Assembly (NCBI GenBank): GCA_009786715.1
Contig: WQRN01000060.1
Location: forward strand, 1-7,758
Length of the DNA stretch: 7,758 nucleotides
Reading direction: 5' to 3'
From: Treponema sp.
GTDB lineage: Bacteria > Spirochaetota > Spirochaetia > Treponematales > Breznakiellaceae
Part shown: positions 1-5,533 of the stretch, in pieces
Position numbering within the stretch: the stretch's first letter is position 1
Layout of the letters: the number at the start of each line of letters is the position of its first letter
Made by a program: the position numbers and the translations under genes
The notes under the pieces: model-generated
The model's database searches: none
What the model was told of the DNA's origin: nothing
Seen by the model: only the letters and a program-made list of their open reading frames with translations

Positions 1-40
1 GTATCTAAGTTTTTTTCTTCTATGAAAAATTCTTGGCCGG

Positions 41-56
41 CGGCAGACCGCTGCCG
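41..56 (+). promoter_or_regulatory. GC-rich hairpin in the ssb leader
   Basis: CGGCAG (41-46) and CTGCCG (51-56) are perfect inverted repeats around a 4-base loop, ACCG. The stem ends 10 bases before the ssb Shine-Dalgarno. No T-run follows, so it does not look like a finished intrinsic terminator for an upstream gene. It may be a leader structure that affects ssb translation or mRNA stability. The pairing is visible in the sequence; the role is inferred, and a 6-bp stem can occur by chance. Confidence 0.35.
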
Positions 57-66
57 GAACTTAATT

Positions 67-72
67 AGGAGG
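67..72 (+). promoter_or_regulatory. Shine-Dalgarno that fixes the ssb start
   Basis: AGGAGG is a full match to the anti-Shine-Dalgarno core. It sits 6 bases before the ATG at 79 but directly abuts the ATG at 73, so the start at 79 is strongly preferred over 73 and over the distant ATG at 22. Confidence 0.85.
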
Positions 73-78
73 ATGTGT

Positions 79-531
79 ATGAACAACCTCAATTCCATTT
101 TGATCGAAGGCAATCTGGTCAGAGACCCGTTACTTCGATCGACGACAAAAGGGACGCAGATTTGCTCTTTGAGCATTGCGTCGAACCGCTATTACAAGCA
201 GGACACTAACGCTGCTTACGAAAAGGAGGTATCATTCTTCGATGTGGAAACATGGGCTAAGCTGGCTGAAGTTTGTTATTCCAAAGGCAAAAAAGGCAGA
301 GGGGTGCGCGTTGTGGGACGCTTAAAACAAAGCCGCTGGAATGATCCCGAAGGTAAATCGCACTCACGGGTGAGCATTGTAGCGGAACATGTTGAGTTCC
401 GTCCCGAATTTAGAAAGGATGCAAGAGCTCCAGCGGATACTTCCTTCGATGACGATGATTTTGCAGGTGAAGAGGACGGCGAACCTGCAATGGCAATGGC
501 AGGTAAGGAGCTTGAAGCGGTGGCATTCTAG
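79..531 (+). CDS. ssb: Single-stranded DNA-binding protein (SSB)
   Basis: This 150-residue OB-fold protein coats single-stranded DNA in replication, recombination and repair, and recruits partner enzymes through its C-terminal tip. Residues 1-110 form the OB domain: the start MNNLNSILIEGNLVRDPLLR, then VSFFDVETWAK (51-61), KGRGVRVVGRLKQSRW (72-87) and VSIVAEHVEF (98-107). Aromatic residues typical of base stacking, such as W59 and W87, are present. Residues 123-134 are a strongly acidic stretch (FDDDDFAGEEDGE). The usual SSB tip is acidic residues followed directly by IPF; here the protein ends in LEAVAF, so the final Phe is kept but the acidic patch lies about 16 residues upstream. The start at 79 is set by AGGAGG at 67-72; extending to the ATG at 22 would add 19 residues with no family resemblance. 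The gene is convergent with the U32 gene. The family is certain; the Treponema-like affiliation comes from recalled similarity. Confidence 0.95.
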   Translation: MNNLNSILIEGNLVRDPLLRSTTKGTQICSLSIASNRYYKQDTNAAYEKEVSFFDVETWAKLAEVCYSKGKKGRGVRVVGRLKQSRWNDPEGKSHSRVSIVAEHVEFRPEFRKDARAPADTSFDDDDFAGEEDGEPAMAMAGKELEAVAF

Positions 532-535
532 TCTG

Positions 536-567
536 TTTACATCTGCCGTTTTAACGGCAGATGTAAA
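536..567. terminator. Perfect inverted repeat between convergent genes, probable bidirectional terminator
   Basis: A 15-base arm (TTTACATCTGCCGTT, 536-550) is perfectly complementary to 553-567 around TT; in RNA this gives about 14 pairs with a 4-base loop. It starts 4 bases after the ssb stop and lies 31 bases beyond the end of the oppositely oriented U32 gene, so it could end both transcripts. Neither strand has a T-run directly after the stem, so it is not a canonical intrinsic terminator. It may act as a U-less terminator or as a 3'-end stabilising hairpin. Confidence 0.65.
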
Positions 568-598
568 TGTGATTGTAAAAATATAATATTAGAATGTT

Positions 599-2746
599 TT
601 ATTCTTTGATTTTATAAAAACCGTCTTTCCAGTTAAAACGGCTTGAATTGGGCAGCGGTTGGAGAGTGCCTTCGGCGTTTTCGCTAACCGAGCGCATTAA
701 ATCCTTGTAGTTTGTTTTTTTTAGTACAGGACCGCAAAGATCGATTATGAAACGCCCGAATCCCGCTTCTTTTAAAAACGGTATTTTATCGATTATCGAA
801 AAATATTTTCTTGGGTAAACTTTTGTTCCTTCCGAGCTTGTAGAAAGCAAAAACTCTTCGTCTTTGTTATCTGCAAACGAGTTTAAACCTAGCGCTTTGC
901 TTAAATCCGCTCTTATGTTGAATAACGGCGGCCATGCGAAAACTGTTGTAAAAAAATGTTTTCGCAGTTTCTTGTTACTGCCTATCGTTTTTTCTAAATT
1001 CTGCCTGTTGTTTTCCAGAGGCGAAACAAAAGCGTCAACTCCTAAGGAAGACACAAATGAAAGCGACCATGAATTGAACATATAAAGCCACGGCCCTGCG
1101 ATCAATCTCGCCTTGTTAAATTCTCTGAATAACGAAAAATGCCCGGGATTATTCACTACATATTGATAGTAACCCCTCTCCATTAACTGTTCTATTTCTT
1201 CTGCCAATATTTCATTATTATAACCGTCTGCTCGCGATAGCGAAGCTATTGCTTGCGGGAAAAACGGATCCAAAATTAAAATAACTTCAGACGGTTTAAA
1301 CGGCAGGGGAGGTTTATTGTCAGATAACAAATATCTCGCGTTCTTTCTGGAAAGTTCAAGCATAACTCTTTGCGGGCGCGATGATTGTAAAATGTAAAAG
1401 TCTTCAGGACGCGAAACCGACACATAAAGCCCTTCGGGAAAAAGCTCGCCTTTTTTGGATTTCTTGCCGGTTTCTTCGCTGTGCGGCAACTGTATCTGCG
1501 GAAAAGGCGCCTTCTCCCTGCCGGGGCCTTTGCCTCCCGACACTTGAGTAAGCACCGGCGCATAACGCTTTCTCATTTCTTTTGTTTGTATCAAATACAC
1601 GTGATCGCCTGTAGAACCTTCGGGAACTGAAATCCAGTATCCACCCGTTTTCGCCTTTTCTGCAAAGGTAAGTTTCTGCGAAACTCTCCCCGAATCCCCG
1701 CTATGATGAATTCGCACAGAATCTCTCGCCGAAAGCGTTAAACCCCGCGGCGGTGTAACCAACGCGCATCTTTCTTCACCTGCGCCTTTCACTTTTTGAA
1801 TAGTTCCTAAGCTGATCCCCGTTCCTCCATCCTGTTCAGGATTCAACCAGTCAATATTACCGCCACCGTTAAATAAATATTGCGTTTTTGTTCTGGCAAA
1901 ATCATTCCTTAAAATTTCCTGTCCCTGCTCAATGCTCCGCCGTATCTCGTCTTCGTCGCCGTTTGAAACAGCGTCAACAACAAGCCGATACGCGGAAACA
2001 ACCGCTCCCACGTAAGACGCGCTTTTCATTCTGCCTTCGATCTTTAACGCTTTAATACCAGCCGAAGCCAAATCTGGAACGCGCTCTAAAAGTTGTAAAT
2101 CATTTGGGCTGAAATAATACCCCTCTCCTTCAGACATATCCGCGCGGTGATAAAGCCTTCTGCATGCCTGAGTACACATTCCCCTGTTAGCCGATTTTCC
2201 TCCAAGAAAACTGGAAAAAAGACAAATGCCCGAAACGCTTATGCAAAGCGCCCCGTGGATAAAAACTTCAAGTTCAAGATTGGTTTCGGTTTTAATACTG
2301 CGCAGCTCTTTAAGGGAAAGTTCACGCGCCAATACAACACGCGATACGCCGTAACGCGAAAGAGCGTTCGCGCCTCTTGCGGACGCAATGTTCATCTGGG
2401 TTGACGCATGGAGTCTAAGGGATGGAAACTCCGCTCTCGCCATCGCGATAACGCCGAAGTCCTGTACAATCAGCGCGTCAGGCCCCTGATCCGAAAGATA
2501 TTTTAAAAACTGATACATTCGATCCGCTTCGCGCTGTTCAAAAACTGTGTTCACAGTAACATAAACTTTTTTTTCCATGCGGCGCAGCGAACGCAGAGCG
2601 CATTCAAATTGAGCGTACGTAAAATTGGCGCTCCTCAGCCTCGCGTTAAAATCTTTCAATCCCAGGTAAACAGCGTCCGCGCCTTCGCCGACGGCGGCGT
2701 CAAGAGCTTCGGGGGAACCGGCAGGGGCAAGAAGTTCAATACTCAT
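599..2746 (-). CDS. U32-family protein, probable RNA (tRNA or rRNA) hydroxylation enzyme
   Basis: This 715-residue cytoplasmic protein belongs to family U32. The family was first called collagenase-like peptidases; characterised members include TrhP (tRNA uridine 34 hydroxylation), RlhA (23S rRNA C2501 hydroxylation) and UbiU/UbiV. It opens with the typical IELLAPAGSPEALDAAVGEGADAVYLG (residues 3-29). The family signature at 160-199 holds four cysteines, C168, C175, C191 and C195, spaced C-x6-C-x15-C-x3-C, as expected for an iron-sulfur site. KIEGRMKS follows at 235-242. After a middle region (about 305-400) there is a Lys/Gly-rich linker (about 402-436). The C-terminal part (about 437-715) contains PWLYMFNSWSLSFVSSLG (552-569) and VSPLENNRQNLE (574-585), resembling the second-half barrel of long U32 proteins. 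The length is closer to RlhA-type than to TrhP-type (about 450 residues) proteins. The ATG at 2746 matches the family start, although no good Shine-Dalgarno precedes it. The exact substrate cannot be read from the sequence. Confidence 0.88.
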   Translation of the reverse strand: MSIELLAPAGSPEALDAAVGEGADAVYLGLKDFNARLRSANFTYAQFECALRSLRRMEKKVYVTVNTVFEQREADRMYQFLKYLSDQGPDALIVQDFGVIAMARAEFPSLRLHASTQMNIASARGANALSRYGVSRVVLARELSLKELRSIKTETNLELEVFIHGALCISVSGICLFSSFLGGKSANRGMCTQACRRLYHRADMSEGEGYYFSPNDLQLLERVPDLASAGIKALKIEGRMKSASYVGAVVSAYRLVVDAVSNGDEDEIRRSIEQGQEILRNDFARTKTQYLFNGGGNIDWLNPEQDGGTGISLGTIQKVKGAGEERCALVTPPRGLTLSARDSVRIHHSGDSGRVSQKLTFAEKAKTGGYWISVPEGSTGDHVYLIQTKEMRKRYAPVLTQVSGGKGPGREKAPFPQIQLPHSEETGKKSKKGELFPEGLYVSVSRPEDFYILQSSRPQRVMLELSRKNARYLLSDNKPPLPFKPSEVILILDPFFPQAIASLSRADGYNNEILAEEIEQLMERGYYQYVVNNPGHFSLFREFNKARLIAGPWLYMFNSWSLSFVSSLGVDAFVSPLENNRQNLEKTIGSNKKLRKHFFTTVFAWPPLFNIRADLSKALGLNSFADNKDEEFLLSTSSEGTKVYPRKYFSIIDKIPFLKEAGFGRFIIDLCGPVLKKTNYKDLMRSVSENAEGTLQPLPNSSRFNWKDGFYKIKE

Positions 2747-2776
2747 TACCGGAAATGTATCATAGATGATGTAAAT

Positions 2777-2803
2777 ATTCTATATATTAAAAGGTTTTGA
2801 CAA
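2777..2803 (-). promoter_or_regulatory. Possible promoter for the U32 gene
   Basis: On the minus strand, TTGTCA (2803-2798) is followed after 15 bases by TAGAAT (2782-2777). Transcription would start near 2770, about 24 bases before the ATG. The spacing is short and the -10 imperfect. The -35 overlaps the -35 of the divergent MNT promoter by five bases. Tentative. Confidence 0.3.
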
Positions 2804-2826
2804 AATAAACATCATTACATTATACT
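2797..2826 (+). promoter_or_regulatory. Strong sigma-70-type promoter for the MNT-HEPN pair, predicted leaderless
   Basis: TTGACA (2797-2802) is a perfect -35, and TATACT (2821-2826) is a 5-of-6 -10 after an 18-base spacer. Transcription would begin about seven bases after the -10, at about 2833, which is the A of the MNT ATG. No Shine-Dalgarno lies between the -10 and the start codon. The hexamers are seen directly; the transcription start is inferred. Confidence 0.75.
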
Positions 2827-2839
2827 TACCGTATGGTAA
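2826..2839. promoter_or_regulatory. Inverted repeat spanning the MNT start codon, possible operator
   Basis: TTACC (2826-2830) and GGTAA (2835-2839) are inverted repeats around GTAT, covering the predicted transcription start and the ATG at 2833. A protein bound here would block initiation, so it is a candidate autoregulatory site for the cassette. TTACCG also appears at 2746-2751, next to the U32 start codon. The arms are only 5 bases, so chance is possible. Confidence 0.25.
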
Positions 2840-3156
2840 ATGATGAAATAATTGCCATAAAAGATAATATTCTCGACACAGTCGGCGAAGCCTGTGAAAA
2901 AATTATTTTGTTTGGTTCTTACGCTTATGGAAATCCTCACGCAAACAGTGATTTTGATTTTTTTGTTATTCTAAAAGATGACACCGAAAAACCAATTTTA
3001 GTTCTCCAAAAAATTTATCGCAGTCTGGCAAAAAAACCGATGCCAATTCCTGTAGACGTACTTGCAAATTACAAATCTCGCTTTGAATGGCGCAGCTCAC
3101 AACCCACCATAGAACGCAGAATAGCCAAAGACGGAGTGGTCTTGTATGAGCGATAG
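2833..3156 (+). CDS. Minimal nucleotidyltransferase (MNT), MntA-like antitoxin candidate
   Basis: This 107-residue protein is a stand-alone member of the polymerase-beta-like nucleotidyltransferase superfamily. The diagnostic motif is LFGSYAYGNPHANSDFDFFV (residues 26-45): G28-S29 binds the nucleotide phosphate, and D40 and D42 are the metal-binding acids. The third acid is probably D75 in IPVDVL. All expected catalytic residues are present, so it should be active. In type VII toxin-antitoxin pairs the MNT protein (MntA) silences a HEPN toxin by adding AMP to it; that role is inferred here from the neighbour, not proven. The stop (TAG, 3154-3156) lies inside the HEPN gene, an 11-base overlap that implies co-translation. 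No Shine-Dalgarno precedes the ATG, consistent with the leaderless promoter at 2797-2826. The gene looks more AT-rich than thrS (one 60-base stretch at 2941-3000 is about 27% GC), which suggests transfer. MNT proteins also occur beside HEPN partners with no known toxicity. Confidence 0.88.
   Translation: MVNDEIIAIKDNILDTVGEACEKIILFGSYAYGNPHANSDFDFFVILKDDTEKPILVLQKIYRSLAKKPMPIPVDVLANYKSRFEWRSSQPTIERRIAKDGVVLYER
3133..3136 (+). promoter_or_regulatory. Shine-Dalgarno of the HEPN gene inside the MNT gene
   Basis: GGAG lies 9 bases before the HEPN ATG at 3146. The second gene therefore has its own ribosome site while the first has none, which supports the overlapping start at 3146. Confidence 0.55.
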
Positions 3157-3544
3157 CAAGCTGGTACAGGAGTGGATCAACTATTCTCAGAACGATTTAA
3201 TTTCTGCGAAACATTTATTTGATGATCTGCACCCAAAACAAACAGAGATAGCCTGTTATCTTAGCCAGCAATGTGCCGAAAAAGCTTTAAAAGGATATGT
3301 ATTTTCTAAAGATATTGAACCTCCAAAAACTCACAATTTAATTGAGTTATGTCAAATATGTATAAAACATGATGATACATTTTCTGTAATTCTGGATGCA
3401 TGTGCGGATTTAACTCCGTATGGCGTTGCGATTCGTTATCCTAATGAACTTTCTGTTGATGATGCGATAGCGAAACTAGCTATCGATAAAGCGCAGGTTG
3501 TTTACGATTTTTGCGCCGGAAAAGTTTCTATTTTAAATATCTGA
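3146..3544 (+). CDS. HEPN-domain protein, partner of the MNT protein
   Basis: This 132-residue, mostly helical protein is of the small HEPN type found beside MNT genes (COG2250-like). Recognisable stretches are WINYSQNDLISAKHLF (10-25), YLSQQCAEKALKGYVF (38-53), PPKTHNLIELCQ (59-70) and AIRYPNE (95-101), in the family order. HEPN proteins of the HepT toxin group are RNases that use an R-x4-6-H motif. No such motif is visible here: the only arginine, R97, is followed by YPNELS with no histidine in range. Nuclease activity should therefore not be assumed. The conserved His of this subgroup (H63) and the RYP motif are present. The gene overlaps the end of the MNT gene by 11 bases and surely belongs to the same transcript. 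Possible roles are a toxin of a toxin-antitoxin pair, a nucleotide- or RNA-binding subunit for the transferase, or a defence component. Confidence 0.85.
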   Translation: MSDSKLVQEWINYSQNDLISAKHLFDDLHPKQTEIACYLSQQCAEKALKGYVFSKDIEPPKTHNLIELCQICIKHDDTFSVILDACADLTPYGVAIRYPNELSVDDAIAKLAIDKAQVVYDFCAGKVSILNI

Positions 3545-3720
3545 TTTGCATTTTTATTAAACTGGATGATAATAACAGCGTCACTTATTCCCACAGTTTT
3601 GGTAACTGGATATAGATAAAACCGCCTATTAAAAGTGAAGATGGACAAGAAGTCAGTGTTTGCCAGCGTTTCGGTTGTACTGATATATGGACTAAGCGGT
3701 AAGAAAATAAATTAATAAAT
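3545..3720. other. Non-coding gap between the HEPN gene and thrS, possible gene remnant
   Basis: No intact gene is visible. On the + strand, the frame running 3559-3702 reads as plausible protein (LDDNNSVTYSHSFGNWI, then a TAG at 3613-3615, then KPPIKSEDGQEVSVCQRFG) and ends at TAA 3700-3702. It has no start codon and no family I recognise. A weak hairpin, CAGTT/AACTG, occurs at 3594-3608. The octamer TGGACTAA occurs at 3688-3695 and again at 3724-3731, beside thrS. There is no convincing terminator for the MNT-HEPN transcript. Confidence 0.3.
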
Positions 3721-3748
3721 TTGTGGACTAAATCTACAATTTTATGTT
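3721..3748 (+). promoter_or_regulatory. Possible thrS promoter
   Basis: TTGTGG (3721-3726) and TATGTT (3743-3748) are spaced by 16 bases; each matches 4 of 6 consensus bases. Transcription would start near 3755, leaving only a few bases before the ATG at 3760. An alternative -10, TATATA (3751-3756), lies too close to the start codon. No Shine-Dalgarno is present. No T-box-like leader can fit in this space. Tentative. Confidence 0.3.
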
Positions 3749-3759
3749 ACTATATACGT

Positions 3760-5532
3760 ATGTCTGAAGATCAATTAGACGCTAACGCTAAGTTAGCTAC
3801 AATCCGTCACTCTGTGAGTCACATTATGGCGCAAGCTGTGGTACAGCTCTTTCCCGGAACTAAGACCGCCATTGGACCCGCAATCGAGAACGGTTTTTAT
3901 TATGATTTCCTCCTGCCCCGGCCGATTACCGCAGATGACCTTCCTGCCATAGAAGCGGAGATGAAGAAGATAATCGACAGTAAACAGGATTTTGTTAAAA
4001 TTACAGCGAAGCGTTTAGACGCGCTGATGTTATTCGCTATGGAGCCGTTTAAATCGGAACTTATCCATGAACTGCCCGATAATGAAGTAATTACGATATA
4101 CGAAAACCGCGACGCGAAAGGCGATGCGCAGTGGAGCGATCTTTGCAGAGGGCCCCATGTCGCCAACACAAGAGAGATCAATTCCGCGGCTTTCAAATTG
4201 CAAAGTATAGCCGGCGCTTATTGGCGAGGCGATGAAAATCGCCAGATGCTTACACGCATTTATGGAACCGCGTGGACAACACCCAAAGAGTTAAAAGCTC
4301 ATCTTGCGTTTTTGGAAGAAGTTGAAAAAAGGGATCACCGCCGCGTAGGCAAGGAAATGGATCTCTATTCGATTCATGAAGAAGCCGGAGCGGGGCTTAT
4401 CTATTGGCATCCCAACGGCGGCAGAATGAGAGTCGCGCTCGAGGACTTTTGGCGTAAAGAACATTACCGTAACGGTTACGAGATACTTTATACACCTCAC
4501 ATCGGAAAGAGCTGGCTTTGGGAAACATCAGGCCACCTTGGTTTTTACAAAGATAATATGTACAGCCCGATGGAGATTGACAAACAGAATTATTACATCA
4601 AGCCAATGAACTGCCCATTCCATTTATTAATCTACAAAAACAAAGGACATTCATACCGCGATTTGCCTTTGCGGTGGGCGGAGCTTGGAACAGTGTATCG
4701 TTACGAACGCTCAGGCGTTTTGCATGGACTCCTTCGCGTGCGCGGTTTTACCCAGGATGACGCTCATATAATCTGTACGCCCGAACAAATGGAAAGCGAG
4801 ATTCGCGAGGTGCTTCGCTTCAGTTTAAGTATCTGGAAAGTTTTCGGTTTTAAAGAAATAAAAGCCTATCTTGCCACAAGGCCGAAAGAAAGCGTAGGCG
4901 AGCAAAAAAAATGGGACGACGCCCTTGAAAGCTTAAAAAGAGCGATTGACGCCGAAGGGCTTCCGTACGAACTGGACGAAGGCGGCGGCGCTTTTTACGG
5001 CCCCAAGATCGATATAAAAATTAAAGACGCGCTTGGCCGCGAATGGCAGATGTCTACAATTCAATTCGATTTTAACGAACCTGAACTTTTTGATTTAACC
5101 TTTGTTGATAATGACGGGCAGCACAAACGCCCGTACATGATACACCGCGCGCTTTTCGGAAGCCTTGAACGCTTCTTTGGCGTACTTATTGAGCATTTTG
5201 GCGGCGCTTTCCCTGTGTGGATCGCCCCGGAGCAGGCCGCGGTAATTCCCGTTTCGGAAGTATTTAACGATTACGCAAAAAAAGCCGCCGCGGAACTTAA
5301 GGCAAAAGATTTGCGCGTAACAGCGGAATTGAGCGATGATCGGTTGAACGCCAAGATCCGCGATTGCCAGACGCGCAAAATACCTTATATGCTCGTTGTA
5401 GGCCAGCGCGAAATGGACGAAGGCACAGTGTCAATACGCTTGCGTGACGGAAAACAGCTTCCGGCCATGCGCATAGAGGAGTTTGCTTCACACGTTCTGC
5501 AAAAGATAGAAAGCAAATCTCTGGAACTTTAA
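3760..5532 (+). CDS. thrS: Threonyl-tRNA synthetase lacking the TGS domain
   Basis: This 590-residue class II enzyme charges tRNA-Thr with threonine in the cytoplasm. The N-terminal editing domain, which removes mischarged serine, carries RHSVSHIMAQ (H17, H21) and SDLCRGPH (C129, H133). The catalytic core has zinc ligands C285 (MNCPFH), H336 (DDAH) and H462 (IHRALFGS); each is offset by exactly 49 from E. coli C334, H385 and H511, so the core has no net insertion or deletion. Motif 2 is YRYERSGVLHGLLRVRGFTQ (313-332) and motif 3 is RALFGSLERFFG (463-474). The anticodon-binding domain occupies about 483-590. E. coli ThrRS has 642 residues; the roughly 50-60 missing are the N-terminal TGS domain, as in spirochaetal enzymes I recall. 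The start is ATG 3760: the frame is open upstream only to TTG 3721, whose 13 extra residues (WTKSTILCYYIR after the start) resemble nothing in the family. The DeoR gene follows one base after the stop. Confidence 0.96.
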   Translation: MSEDQLDANAKLATIRHSVSHIMAQAVVQLFPGTKTAIGPAIENGFYYDFLLPRPITADDLPAIEAEMKKIIDSKQDFVKITAKRLDALMLFAMEPFKSELIHELPDNEVITIYENRDAKGDAQWSDLCRGPHVANTREINSAAFKLQSIAGAYWRGDENRQMLTRIYGTAWTTPKELKAHLAFLEEVEKRDHRRVGKEMDLYSIHEEAGAGLIYWHPNGGRMRVALEDFWRKEHYRNGYEILYTPHIGKSWLWETSGHLGFYKDNMYSPMEIDKQNYYIKPMNCPFHLLIYKNKGHSYRDLPLRWAELGTVYRYERSGVLHGLLRVRGFTQDDAHIICTPEQMESEIREVLRFSLSIWKVFGFKEIKAYLATRPKESVGEQKKWDDALESLKRAIDAEGLPYELDEGGGAFYGPKIDIKIKDALGREWQMSTIQFDFNEPELFDLTFVDNDGQHKRPYMIHRALFGSLERFFGVLIEHFGGAFPVWIAPEQAAVIPVSEVFNDYAKKAAAELKAKDLRVTAELSDDRLNAKIRDCQTRKIPYMLVVGQREMDEGTVSIRLRDGKQLPAMRIEEFASHVLQKIESKSLEL

Positions 5533-5533
5533 A

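Noticed and set aside
22..78. N-terminal extension of ssb from the ATG at 22
   Set aside because: The 19 extra residues do not resemble SSB, the stretch contains the GC hairpin, and AGGAGG is placed for the ATG at 79.
864..1085. Open frame on + inside the U32 gene (and similar frames at 2147-2404 and 2609-2800)
   Set aside because: They lie opposite a well-supported gene, have no recognisable motifs and no ribosome sites; they are shadows.
3434..3454. R97 region as a HEPN R-x4-6-H catalytic motif
   Set aside because: R97 is followed by YPNELS with no histidine within the allowed spacing.
3721..3759. TTG start for thrS adding 13 residues
   Set aside because: The added residues match nothing in ThrRS and no ribosome site precedes them; they cannot supply a TGS domain.
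3545..3759. T-box riboswitch or other structured leader for thrS
   Set aside because: No T-box sequence, specifier stem or terminator/antiterminator pair is visible, and the likely promoter lies too close to the start codon.
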